Part shown: positions 10,231 through 21,193 of the stretch, piece after piece
How the letters are laid out: each line of letters starts with the position of its first letter
How positions within the stretch are numbered: position 1 is the stretch's first letter
NCBI GenBank assembly: GCA_028671895.1
Contig: CM053801.1
Location: forward strand, 39,188,836 to 39,252,835
Direction of reading: 5' to 3'
Source of the DNA: Oenanthe sinensis
Lineage: Eukaryota; Streptophyta; Magnoliopsida; Apiales; Apiaceae
Length of the DNA stretch: 64,000 bases
Position numbers and translations under genes: made by a program
Notes under the pieces: model-generated
Seen by the model: the letters and a program-made list of their open reading frames with translations, nothing else
What the model was told of the DNA's origin: nothing
The model's database searches: none

Positions 10231-10505
10231 ATAGCAACATACGTAAACAGTTACATAAGTATTCTGAAGCCTATAAAAAAGGCTGCTATGTATTGTTTTC
10301 AGGTACACCAAGTAAAAAAGAAATATACCGAGTGAAATAGTTGTAGAGAAAAAATAGAGCAGAAGCTCAGTTAGTGAAAAAGGCAGTAGCCTTGTGTAAC
10401 AAAAGAAAGTTGTAGCAGTGTTCTTGTTTGAGTAAAAAATATAAGTGTATTTGTGTTATACAATTTTTTTAAATATTTGTTCAGGGCCCATCTACGTTTC
10501 CAACA
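10231..10505 (+). repeat. R1 3' LTR, 5'-truncated
   Basis: Only the last ~275 bp of the LTR remain, ending TTTCCAACA. Compared with 17025-17490, about 457 bp (end of RNase H, polypurine tract and first LTR part) are missing. The deletion joins two GGGAA-containing sites, one in RNase H (CTGGGAATG) and one in the LTR (CATGGGAAAAT). The target duplication GCTTT follows directly. Confidence 0.85.
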
Positions 10506-11148
10506 GCTTTTTTAACACGTCTCTGTGGAAGACGGTTCATGTTAAACCGTTGGGAGGTGATTAACGTGACAAACATAGTTATAGCTGTTTTGCTATCCTT
10601 CGTTAATTTGCTTTATTTGGAGCCTCGTGCTACACATCTCGGTTTTGCTATCTTAATTGTGCAGTATATGAATTGCATTCGTAAAACGTTCTAGTTATAT
10701 GATATATGTCTCCTTCAGTAGATTATGAACTGTCTCCTTTTCCGTTTACATAGGATCAAGTCAATCTATGAGTTTATTTATATGTAACCTTTTGTAATAT
10801 CATATCCTCTGTGGTCAGTACTCGACATTTGTGATGTAACAGAATGAAGCTTTAATCAATTTCTCTTCTTTTTTCGATAAGATAGGTAATGTTTCAAAGG
10901 ATCAAATTAGAGAAAGATGCAGGGAGAGGGAGAGTTACATCTCGATTAACCTCCGGAATAGCAGATGATGCTGGTGAACCCGTGACGGCTACTACAAAAA
11001 GGTAGGAAGAAGTTTAACCTGAGACACAAACTTCTGCATTCAGTGAAAAACTAAGGACACTGAACAGGCTATCCTCCTATGTTAATGAAATGACATTGAT
11101 GTCTCTTTCTCTTCATCTCGTGTATCTCGGATAGAGACTTCAGGTTTA
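10506..11148 (+). pseudogene. 3' part of the host LEA/TMEM205-type gene, copy 1
   Basis: After the LTR, GCTTTTTTAACACG continues the frame that was cut at 562. It encodes a hydrophobic stretch and the family motif NLLYLEPRAT (to about 10633). A non-coding, intron-like stretch follows. The last exon (10886-11148) encodes VMFQRIKLEKDAGRG and ends near SSYVNEMTLMSLSLHLVYLG. Stops appear in this copy (AGGTAGGAAG and TTTAACC near 11003-11017, and CGGATAGAG near 11129), while copy 2 is open there. No clean GT donor in the right phase is visible after PRAT in either copy, so the splice site is uncertain. The role is that of the N-terminal part at 1-562. Confidence 0.75.
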
Positions 11149-11571
11149 ACTAGGGAATTCAGTTGAACTGCCGGACTAGAAGCTAGTTTATGATCCAGTT
11201 AGGTATTAGTATGATCCAGTTTATGACTCTTATTGAATTTTCACATGTGTTTGTTGGTAATATGGTATGTAGTTTAGTGTTTACTTCTAAAGTCGTTCAG
11301 GGTTAGTCTTCATGTACTGTATGATCAAGATAATTATGTATGGTTTAAGTTTGGTGTGCAAGACAATGTGACTGTAATTAAGTGTGAGATTCTGTGTTTT
11401 AAGTATAATTTGTGGCATGATTAATTTGTTAAATAGTTGCATTACATTTGTGCCCGGTTAAGATTTTTAAAATCTAACAAACATACAATAACTTGGATCC
11501 GAGTTTCAATTTTAGTAGAAACATTTCATTTAAAATTGTAGAGTCTTAACTCATTCTTTAAATTTAATATA
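11149..11571 (+). other. Probable 3' UTR and flank of the host gene, copy 1
   Basis: Non-coding, and matching 19299-19720 with scattered substitutions. It contains a short internal repeat (TATGATCCAGTT twice near 11190-11225). The homology with copy 2 ends at TTTAAATTTAATATA, which defines the right end of the duplicated unit. Confidence 0.6.
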
Positions 11572-12767
11572 ATGTAAAGCATAATGTAATGTAACGTAAC
11601 ATGTAACCGAGGAAACTAACTCAACACAGATGGTCGGTAACTTATATTAAAATGAAGCACGGAATCGACTGCGAATCGCTTATAAGTTGAATACAAAAGA
11701 CCAAGATATTAGAGGAAGCTTTGAAGACATTGAAGATCACTGAAAGAAGTTCATTAACATGTTCAAGCCTCAGTGAAAAATAAAGATGTAGTGTTTCAAA
11801 GGTTCAGAAGATGTCAGAGGTTTTACAACAGAGAAGTCAAGGGATTCCAGTGAATTACAGAAACACTTCTTAACAGCTAGAGAAACAGGGCCAATTGAAT
11901 GGTCAAGAAGATGTGAAGATCAAGTTCGTGTTAGTCGTTTGTGAACCAGACTAGTTGCACTAAACGTCAGCACAAAAGGAATTGTGAACTGCATCTATGT
12001 TAGAAAAGAATTGGCTGTATAATCGTTGTGTGCTAAAGCTCAGAGAAAATCAAGTTCAAGTAGCAAAGGTAAATTTAATAACTTGGTTGAAGTGAAAGAA
12101 AATATTACAGAGCTTTGAATCGTTGGAAAAACGGCTAAGGTGAACTACCGATAGTTGGTTTAGCTGTTTGACTGTTTCGTCTTATTTACCGACGGTTGGT
12201 GATTAGTTGTTTGGCTGTTTCGTCTTATTTACCGAAGGTTAGCACATCTCGAAGGTTAGAACTTTTGGATATATTATTAATTCTATTTCCTCGACGGTTA
12301 CGGTTTTAATAATTCATTTGAGTCGATAGTTATAACTGATAGTTGGTTTGACTGTTTCGTCTAAATTAACCGACAGTTACAGCATCTCGATAGTTAAGGG
12401 ACTCAGATAAATATCCAGATTATTTATTCCATCGACGGTTAAGTCTCGATAGTTATGGCACTTCGATAGTTGAGGGTTTAAGATTGTTTAATCTACAGCC
12501 AGCCACAGCATTCCACCTATCATTGATATCCTTGAGCAAAATTATTTTAAGTGATTTATTTCAGTCTCGACGATTATCAACAGACTCATCGATGGTTATA
12601 AAACAAATGTCTCGACGGTTGTTAATTCAAGAAGCGAGAAGCAATCTATTTACTTGGTTCTCAGAAGGCCACATAGAAGATTGAAAAAGCCTACACAATA
12701 AAGCAGCAAAGCCAAGCCTTTGTGATTAACAATTCATTCAGTTACAAAGAGAAAACATACAGAGCAA
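11572..12767 (+). repeat. Truncated LTR related to element P1
   Basis: Several stretches resemble the P1 LTRs (34096-35952, 45695-47577), notably GTTAGTCGTTTGTGAACCAG near 11930 and AACGTCAGCACAAAAG near 11964. The LTR 3' end (CCCCTTCTACGATA...AACA) is missing; the block ends at the R1 integrase homology. The middle part (12140-12620) carries about 15 copies of a short motif, consensus CGAYRGTTR. It sits between the two copies of the duplicated R1/host segment. The ORF at 12484-12684 is chance. Confidence 0.6.
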
Positions 12768-14169
12768 TAAATGTTAAATGTTAGGTAATACCTGTTTTCG
12801 CCAAGAGATGTGATATTAAATGGACCAGCAATATTAGTGTGAACAATCTCTAACGGCCTCCTGGCTCTCCATGATTTTCCAACGGGAAAACTTTGTCGAT
12901 GCTGCTTCACTTTAACACACGCTTCACACAACTGATTTGGTTCAGTGATTGTTGGCAAACCTTCCACCATCTTTGTTTTTGATAATAATTTCAAGCTAGA
13001 AAATCCAAGATGACCAAATCTCAAATGCCATAACCACAAACCATTTTTAATGACCGACTTTAAGCACTTCTGATAATGAGAGAAATATCCTGCATTTGTA
13101 TATTAAATCCTTTCTCCACGAGTTGACCAAGACTGATGATATTATTTTTTAAAGCAGGTATATAATACACATCATTGATATCTTTCTTCTCACCATTTTT
13201 CAATACAATCGAAATTGTACCTTTGCCTTTGACTGGAATTTTTGACGAGTCACCAAAAGTAACTTCTCCATTGACAGTGTCGTCTATTTCCGTAACAAAT
13301 TCCTTGTGACCACATGTGTGATTGCTGGCACCTGAATCAAGATACCAAATATTTTTCTTGCCTTCCTCGTCTCCTTTGTATGTGAGAAACATAACAGAAC
13401 CCACATCTTTGTCTTCTTTTACTGCTACAAAATGACTGCTTTCTTCCACCTTCGGGGATCTACACTCATAACTGAAATGACCATACTTATTACAATTGTA
13501 AAATTGAAATTGAGACTTATCACCTTTTTTTTGAAAATTGCCTCTTCCTCGGCCTCTAAAATTTTGACCACGACCAGGTGGTTGATAACCTTCATTTTTC
13601 TGGCCTCTATTGAACGGTTGTCTTCCTCGTCCTCCTCGGTAGCCACCTCTATAGCCACCTCTGCAACGTGAAAAATTTCTACAGCTTGAATTTTCACCGA
13701 TGGAGACTTTGCTCTGCAACGCCTTTTCCAAATGGCTCGATCATCCTATTGATTCATTCGTTGCTCATGGGCTTGAAGAGAACCCACAAGTTCATCAATT
13801 GTAATTGTAGACAAATCTTTTGATTCTTCGATAGATGTCACGACATAATCAAATTTTCTTGTCAATGAACGAAGCAATTTTTCCATGACCCGAACATCAT
13901 CGAGACTTTCACCGTTTCTTTTAATTTCATTTGTCAATGTTTTCAAACGAGTAACATATTCGCCAATATTTTCTGAACTTTTCATTTTTATATTTTCGAA
14001 CTCTCCACGTAGCACTTGCAGCCGCACCTTTTTTACTTTTTCAACACCTTGGAAAGATTTTTGCAAAATCTCTCATGCTTCTTTTGCTATTTTGACTTCC
14101 GAGATTTTTTCAAAGGCTGATTCGTCGACACCTTGAAAAATTATAAACAAAGCTTTTTTGTCTTTTTTA
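12768..14169 (-). pseudogene. R1 integrase N-terminus, protease and gag in minus orientation, copy 2
   Basis: On the minus strand this carries gag from mid-domain (LRGEFENIKMKSSENIGEY), the Arg/Gly-rich region, a zinc knuckle with the first Cys changed to Phe, protease WYLDSGASNHTCGH and integrase up to NRYYLTF. It matches 5960-7355. It is the block absent from the plus-strand chimera that follows: the plus strand resumes integrase at KSWVYI, a few residues after YYLTF. The boundary with the truncated LTR is near 12768. Integrase and protease are out of frame through the shared deletion near 13065. Confidence 0.85.
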
Positions 14170-14480
14170 TGGATGAGATGAAGAAGAACATTTAAGACCA
14201 GCTTATTCGCATATTACAATCTCACAATCAACAAATATCAAGCGATGATTCACAAAAACATTTTGTAACCAAAAAAACAGGTCACGCTCGGTTTCGTCGG
14301 ACTCCTGTAGATACTTTCCATTCGGTACCATCTGAACCAAAAAACACTGAATTATCGAAGAAAATTGTAAAACGTATCGATAGTAATAATTCGTCTGGGA
14401 GCAGCTCCTTGATTTTGGGAGAAGAAGACACTATTTCCAATGGTAAGCCGTTGTTTTCCGTTCCTCCACTGCGCAGGTTC
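14170..14480 (+). other. Captured non-retroviral segment, copy 2
   Basis: Homologue of 7356-7665. The same frame is open apart from one stop near 14191 (GAA to TAA) and continues into gag at 14493. Conserved stretches include SNNSSGSSSLI and LRRFCPKKM. Comparing the copies shows substitutions but no frameshift over about 100 codons. Confidence 0.6.
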
Positions 14481-14492
14481 TGTCCGAAAAAA

Positions 14493-14849
14493 ATGGTGAA
14501 TATGATACAATCGCAAATCCCGAAATTTACGGCAATAAATTATGGGAACTGGAGTATCCAAATGAAGGTGTTTCTCGGTTCTTACGCTAACTGGGATATT
14601 GTCGAAAGTGGGTATAGTGAGCCCGTAGATGCAGCCGCTGAAGCAGTGAAAAGTTGGGTATATATTCTGAAAGAAAAGTCGGAGGCCCTTGATAAATTCA
14701 AGGAGTTCAAAGCACTGTCAGAAAAACAAATTGGTCATTATTTGAAGACACTCAGATCAGATCAGACAAATTGGTCAAATCTCTTTAGAAGCTTCTGCAG
14801 GGCACATGGAATTAATCACCAGTTGACAACGGCATATACTCCACAATAA
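14493..14849 (+). pseudogene. Chimeric gag N-terminus joined to integrase core, copy 2
   Basis: Same architecture and same join (AAEAV to KSWVYILKEK) as at 7679-8036. Integrase continues to LRSDQ and, after a local rearrangement near 14760-14775, FRSFCRAHGINHQLTTAYTP. A stop replaces Gln at about 14846. Confidence 0.8.
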
Positions 14850-17046
14850 AATGGTGTTGCAGAGAGGAAGAATCGCACCATTCTAGATATGGCAAGGAGC
14901 ATGGTGAAGCAAAGCATATACCGATGAATTTCTGGGTTGAAGCCGTTCTATGTTAAGTTTATTTGCTGAATCGCTGTCCAACAAAAAGTGTTAGAAAAAA
15001 AACTCCACATGAAGCATGGAGTGGTAGCAAACCATCAGTTGGACATCTCAGAATTTTTGGGTGCATTGCATATACACATGTTCCCGATCAGAAAAGAAAG
15101 AAGCTGGATAATAAAGGCGAGAAGTACATCTTTACCAGATATGGCAAAAGAAGCAAGGCTTATCGACTCTATAATCCCCTCACAAAGAAATTAATCATTT
15201 CTCGAGATGTTGAGTTCGATGAATCCGATTATTGGAAATGGAGCGAAGAGGAAAGAAAAATTACTGGTTTATTTTTTAATGATGACGTGATGACTCCAAC
15301 ATTGAAGATGGCGGAGAAGATGATCCAACTCCTCCCTAAAGTCCAAATCAACAAACTCCTGCTTCAATACCATCGAGTTCAGGAAGCAGTAGTAGCAACA
15401 GTAGTTCAGGGGGAGCACCAAGAAAAATGCGGAGTCTGAATGACATCTATGATGCAACAAGTCCGGTACAAACAACATTTGATTATTCATTATTTTGTTT
15501 AATGGCTGAATGTGATCCAGTGACATTTGAGGAAGATTCTGAAGAAAGCAAATGTAACAAAGCCATGGATGAAGAAATTGGTGCAATCAAGAAGAATGAT
15601 ACTTGGGAGCTCATAGGTCTTCCAGAAAGACACAAAACAATTGGTGTTAAATGGGTCTAAAAAACAAAGACCAATCAAGAAGGCAAAGTTGAAAAGTATA
15701 AGGCAAGGCTAGTTGCTAAAGGCTACAAGCAGAGATACGGGATTGACTACGATGAGGTATTTGCTCCAGTTACAAGAGTTGATATTATACGACTTCTTAC
15801 AGCAATTGCAGCTCAGAATCAGTGGAAGATTTATCAGATGGATGTGAATTCAGCATTTCTAAATGGTTATCTCGAAGAAGAAGTCTACATTGAGCAACCT
15901 CTCAGATATATTCAAAAAGGCCAGGAAGATAAAGTCTACCGGCTATAGAAAGTACTGTACGGGTTGAAGCAAGCCCCGCGAGCATGAAACACTAGGGTTG
16001 ATGAATATTTTAAGAAGCATGATTTTGTGAAGAGTCCGTACAAGCATGCTCTCTACACAAAAATAAATTCAAAGGGAGATATTATGATCGTGTGCTTGTA
16101 CGTGGATGACATGATTTTTACTGGCAACAACCCTGGTATGTTTGATGACTTTAAGAAAGTTATGACTAACGAATTTGAGATGACAGATATTGGTCAAATG
16201 TCATACGTTCTTGGAGTCGAAGTGAAGAAAAGAAAAGATGGGATTTTTATGTCACAGAAAAAATATGCTGAGCAAATCCTTAAAAAATTCAGAATTGAAG
16301 AATGCAAGCTAGTGAATACACCTGCAGAAGCATGCACAAAGCTTAGTGTTGATTCAACAAGAGAGTTGGTAAATTCGACATTGTTCAAAAGCTTGGTTGG
16401 AAGTCTGAGGTACCTAACTTTCACTCGTCCCGATATTATGTATGTAGTGGGACTGGTTAGTAGGTACATGGAAAAGTCGAAGCAAGATCATTTCATGGCA
16501 GCTAAAAGAATTTTGAGATATATTAAAGGTATAATTAATCATGGTTTATTTTACACACATTCTCAAGATTCAAAATTAGTTGTTATTCAGACAGTGATTA
16601 TGGGGGTGATTTGGATGACGGGAAAAGCACTTCGGGATATGCTTTTCATATCGGTTCATCAATATTTTCTTGGTGTTCAAAGAAGCAACAAACAGTTGCT
16701 TTGTCAACATGTTAAGCAGAATACATCGCAGCAGCAGCATGCGCATGTCAAGCAATGTGGCTATGCTACATATTGGGTGAGTTAAATCTTTCCAAGAATG
16801 ATCCGGTTACTATTTACGTGGATAATAAATCTGCTATTTCTCTCGCGAAAAATCCAGTGTCCCACAGTCAAAGCAAGCACATAAATATAAAATATTATTT
16901 TATTCAAGAATAGGTGAATGATAAAATTGTGGAGCTGGTGCACTGCAGGACTGAAGAAAATTTAGCGGATATTTTCACGAAGCCGGTAATGCCGGATGTG
17001 TTTCCGAAAATGAAAGATAAACTGGGAATGCGAAGTCGGGTTTGAG
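14850..17046 (+). pseudogene. pol: R1 integrase C-terminus, reverse transcriptase and RNase H, copy 2
   Basis: Integrase C-terminal motifs (LNRCPTKSVRKKTPHEAWSG) are at 14963-15300, then RT (KWV at 15650, MDVNSAFLNGYLEEEVY, CLYVDDMIFTGNN at about 16100) and RNase H (IKYYFIQE, NLADIFTKPV near 16965). Stops lie near 15658, 15945 and 15986, and a single-base loss near 16581 shifts RNase H. It keeps the true 3' end: RNase H runs into the polypurine tract at 17041. Unlike copy 1 it keeps Gln at 16270. Confidence 0.86.
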
Positions 17047-17052
17047 GGGGAG
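17041..17052 (+). other. Polypurine tract of R1 copy 2
   Basis: TTTGAGGGGGAG lies immediately before the LTR start TGTTAGAATTC and matches the minus-strand tract at 3521-3535. Confidence 0.85.
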
Positions 17053-18654
17053 TGTTAGAATTCAAACCCTCTTGTCAATAAAACGCTGGTAGCTAGTTTA
17101 ATTATAATTTAAAAAATAAAAACCATGCAGATTCATGCACACAGCAGCCAACAAGAAGAGTAAATGCAGTAGACAAAAACTCTAGGATTACTGGGGTTAC
17201 ATAAATAAGCAGCTGTGTGTATAAAAGGATAAGTAGGTGGCTAGTCAATTTTTTAGTGCTTCTGGATAATAATAGTATGAACTGAAGCAGGTGACTGAAG
17301 TAGGTGACAGCTAGATGGTGACAACGTAGCAACATTGAAAACTGGAGGTCAATTCAAATCCTGGAATTAAGGTGGGCACGGTAGAAAAATAAGGAAAACA
17401 GTTCTTTGAATATTATGTGTGAATGTAGTATCACATACGTGTGTGATAATCCTTGAAATGTGGCAATTGTCTTGGTAGGCTGCATGGGAAAATAAATAGC
17501 AACATACGTAAGCAGTTACATAAATATTCTGAAGCCTATAAAAAAGGCTGCTATGTATTGTTTTCAAGTACACCAAGTAAAAAAGAAATATACCGAGTGA
17601 AATAGATGTAGAGAAAAAATAGAGCAGAAGCTCAGTTAGTGAAAAAGGCTGTAGCCTTGTTTAACAAAAGAAAGTTGTAGCAGTGTTCCTGTTTGAGTAA
17701 AAAATTTAAGTGTATTTGTGTTATACAAATTTTTTTAGGCTTATTTACAATTTAAACCTTATGTTATTAACAATATACAATTCTAACCCTCTTTTAATAT
17801 ATTTAGTAAATTTAACCCTACGTTTTTTAACTATTTACAATTGAAACCTTTTTTTAAAATAATTATAAAATTTTAAAATAATTAATAAATTTAACCTTAT
17901 ATTTTTTTAACTATGTATAATTGAAACCTTTTTTTAAAATAAATAGTAAATTTAACCCTACGTTTTAAAACATTTAGTAAATTTAACCTTGACTTTTTAG
18001 TTTTGGAAGAAAATAAATTTTATATTGAAAAAGTATTTTCAAGAATATATTCAACGAAGAGTATTTTTGAAAATAAATTAAATTCGGTGATGAACATTCT
18101 TGAATATATTGAGCGGGAAATGTGATGGCAAGATGAAATAATATAAACACATATTAAAATTTTATTGAACATATATAATATATTATATAATATATACATA
18201 GATATATTAATATAGAAAAGAACATCTGAATATCCATTGTATAAGAAAAAACCATAATAATTGCAAATATATATTATGCATAGATAATATCTATATAAAA
18301 AAATTGACAATAGTGCATTTGACGAATATTTATTCAAAAAAATTTTCGTAAAATTTATTTTATTCCGAAATTAAAAAGACAAGGTTAAATTTACTAAATG
18401 TTTTAAAACGTAGGGTTAAATTTACTATTTATTTTAAAAAAAGGTTTCAATTGTACATAGTTCAAAAACATGGGGTTAAATTTACTAATTATTTTAAAAA
18501 AAGTTTCAATTGTAAATAATTAAAAAACGTAGGGTTAAATTTATTAAATATATTAAAAGATGATTTGAATTATATATTGTTAATAACACATGATTTATAT
18601 TACATTTAAGCCATTTTTTTAATATTTGTTCAAGGTCCATCTACGTTTCCAACA
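17053..18654 (+). repeat. R1 3' LTR of copy 2, interrupted by a DNA transposon
   Basis: LTR sequence is at 17053-17737 and 18622-18654, ending TTTCCAACA, with an 875-bp transposon plus one target duplication between them. It is followed by ACTTT and the host gene frame, which mirrors the GCTTT junction at 10506. It carries the ACGT palindrome (17429-17448) and the TATA hairpin near 17537. Confidence 0.88.
17738..18612. mobile_element. Non-coding MULE-like element with long inverted repeats
   Basis: The element starts GGCTTATTTACAATTTAAACC and ends with a matching inverted end (ATTTAAGCC). It is flanked by a perfect 9-bp duplication ATTTTTTTA (17729-17737 and 18613-18621). Nine base pairs is characteristic of Mutator-like elements. 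The inverted arms extend about 280-300 bp and contain internal tandem units such as TTTACAATTGAAACC and TAAATTTAACCCTACG. The AT-rich centre has no credible ORF, so it would depend on a transposase supplied elsewhere. A uninterrupted LTR copy at 10470 gives the empty site. Confidence 0.85.
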
Positions 18655-19298
18655 ACTTTTATAGCACATCTCTGGGGAAGACAGTTCATGTTAAACCGTT
18701 GGGAGGTGATTAACGTGACAAACATAGTTATAGCTGTTTTGCTATCCTTCGTTAATTTGCTTTATTTGGAGCCTCGTGCTACACATCTCGGTTTTGCTAT
18801 CTTAATTGTGCAGTATTTGAATTGCATTCGTAAAACGTTCTAGTTATATGATATATGTCTCCTTCAGTAGATTATGAACTGTCTCCTTTTCCGTTTACAT
18901 AGGATCAAGCCAATATATGAGTTTATTTATATGTAACCTTTTGTAATATCATATCCTCTGTGGTCAGTACTCGACATTTGTGATGTAATAGAATGAAGTT
19001 TTAATCAATTTCTCCTCTTTTTTCGTTAACATAGGTAATGTTTCAAAGGATCAAATTAGAGAAAGATGCAGGGAGAGGGAGAGTTACATCTCGATTAACC
19101 TCCGGAATAGCAGATGATGCTAGTGAACCCGTGACGGCTACTACAAAAAGGCAGGAAGAAGTTCAACCTGAGACACAAACTTCTGCATTGAGCGAAAAAC
19201 TAAGGACACTGAACAGGCTATCCTCCTATGTTAATGAAATGGCATTGATGTCGCTTTCTCTTCATCTTGTGTATCTCGGACAGAGAATTCAGGTTTAA
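18655..19298 (+). pseudogene. 3' part of the host LEA/TMEM205-type gene, copy 2
   Basis: ACTTTTATAGCAC continues into the hydrophobic stretch and NLLYLEPRAT (to about 18783). An intron-like stretch with a T-rich tract and AG acceptor ends at 19034. The last exon (19035-19298) is fully open: MFQRIKLEKDAGRG, a Gln/Glu/Thr-rich linker, LRTLNRLSSYVNEM and HLVYLGQRIQV with a stop. This matches the C-terminus of plant LEA/DUF4149 proteins. It is the better preserved 3' end, yet it lies 18 kb from the 5' part. Expression is doubtful. Confidence 0.75.
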
Positions 19299-20016
19299 TT
19301 AGGGAATTCACTTGAACTGCCGGACTAGAAGCTAGTTTATGATCCAGTTAGGTACTAGTATGATCCAGTTTATGACTCTTGTTGAATTTTCAGCTGTGTT
19401 TGTTGGTAATATGGTATGTAGTTTAGTGTGTACTTCTAAAGTCGTTCAGGGTTAGTCTTCATGTACTGTATGATTAAGATAATTATGTATGGTTTAAGTT
19501 TGGTGTGTAAGACAATGTGACTGTAATTAAGTGTGATATTCTGTGTTTTAAGTATAATTTGTGGCATGATTAATTTGTTAAATAGTTGCATTACATTTGT
19601 GCCCGGTTAAGATTTTTAAAATCTAACAAACATACAATAACTCGGATCCGGGTTTCAATTTTAGTAGAAACATTTCATTTAAAATTGTAGAGTCTTTAAC
19701 TCATTCTTTAAATTTAATATAAAATAATAGATCATAGTAATTTAGGATATAGATAGGTATTATGAACTCCAACAATGTTATTTATATTCATTCCTTATCT
19801 GATATTTTATTATTAGATGTGCGTTTTATCATTAAAGATGCACTATTCAATAGAGAGAGAGATAATATTTTATCATAAAATATTAGTTATGACATGCTTA
19901 GGAAGAAGATGAGGTTTCTTATAATAAGGAATGAAAGAAAGAATCCTAGTGGTTTCTAGTGATGAAAGGAACCACGTACTAAGACATTATTGAAGCACAT
20001 TTTTTACTTTTATTTC
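19299..20016. other. Host 3' flank, then unidentified AT-rich DNA
   Basis: Up to about 19720 this is the copy-2 counterpart of 11149-11571. From 19721 the sequence is unique in the window, AT-rich and without ORFs. Short inverted repeats are present (ATTCCTTAT near 19790 against ATAAGGAAT near 19924; ATATTTTAT/ATAAAATAT near 19865). Confidence 0.4.
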
Positions 20017-20182
20017 TTAAATCAAGACTTAAGCACTCAAATAGGGAAGATGTTAGAGATTGTGGTGTTAACAATATAATCAACTAGGATACTTAGGCTT
20101 AATCTATAATAAGATAAGTAAAATGTATTGTCATATACATATTTAAATCAAGACTTAAGCACTCAAATAGGGAAGATGTTAA
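20017..20182 (+). repeat. Duplicated polypurine tract and LTR-start segment upstream of element C
   Basis: A 36-38-bp block containing AATCAAGACTTAAGCACTCA, then AATAGGGAAGATGTTA, occurs at 20017-20055 and again at 20143-20182, 126 bp apart. AAATAGGGAAGA followed by TGTTA looks like a polypurine tract plus LTR start. Its presence before a 5' LTR suggests a recombined or tandem element. Confidence 0.5.
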
Positions 20183-21192
20183 CAGTCACTTGAAACAGTA
20201 TGCTTAATCATAGCATAAATAGGTGACAGTAAGTTTGATAGTTACTGTCTTGTATAAAACAATAAATGATCCATGAAGTAGATGTTCACAAAGTATTCAT
20301 GCACAACATGGTTCAAAAATCAGACAGTAATATTGAATACTCAAGCCTATGACACCATATTCAAGTGACAATACAAAGGAGCAACTGACAACAACTATCA
20401 TCTCGACAGTAAACTTGGCGGTGAATGAAGAATTGAAGACAACAAGTTTTACTGACAGCAACATTGGTGGAGATAGTTGAAAGTAGCTTTGAAGACAATA
20501 TGTATAGAAGTATTATCAAGGTTTGATAGCATATTCTGTGGAGCCATAGATACTGTCACCATAGTGGAGCTAAAAATTGACAGTATACTTTTAGTAAAAC
20601 TGATAGTATGTTCCTAGTAGCAGAATATATAGTGAAAACACAAGGAATGATTTTGACACCTCTATCTACTCTATCAAGTCTACTACTACAATTTGAGAGA
20701 AGACAAACAAAAAAATAAAGTGTGTCCAATGAGTCAAAGATTTATGTACATCTCAGAAGCACTTTATCTATAAAGGGAATAAAGCCAAGGTTGAATAGGA
20801 AAAATAATGTTTCTATTTCAAGCTCTATTATAGGACAAATGAAAAGTGCACCTGTAAGTGAGATATGGGTTTCAGTATAAATATACAAATCTCACAAACA
20901 CTTTTTATCAAGTAACTAAGCTAGAAATACACTGTCCTTTCTCTCAAGTTTAGTAACAATAGAAAATCCAATTTTTATTGTAACTTAGTAGCTGGAATCA
21001 TTTCCAGTCAAGTTGTAGCAACAAAATTAATGAAATATTAATTTTGAATTAAAACATCTTGTGTTCTTTAAACTGTTTAATTTTTTGTATAACTTGCAAG
21101 TATAATTTCCTATTTATTGTTAGTAAGAATTTAGTAATTATTAGCGAGTTGCATTCAACCACCCTTTCTATAACACTCATTCTATTTAAAAA
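20177..21192 (+). repeat. 5' LTR of SIRE-like element C (degenerate)
   Basis: It starts TGTTAACAG after the polypurine-like tract and ends just before the primer site at 21194. No second LTR is visible. The first 450 bp contain six copies of GACAGTA on either strand. TATAAATATACAAATC near 20876 could be a TATA box. The exact 3' end is uncertain. Confidence 0.55.
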
Positions 21193-21193
21193 C

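Noticed and set aside
10634..10885. A normal GT-AG intron in the host gene after PRAT.
   Set aside because: The acceptor TAG before GTAATG is plausible, but no GT donor in the required phase is visible in either copy, so I left the splice site undefined.
17102..17576. Minus-strand frames in the R1 copy-2 LTR.
   Set aside because: They are antisense to an LTR, are not conserved as protein and contain no domain.
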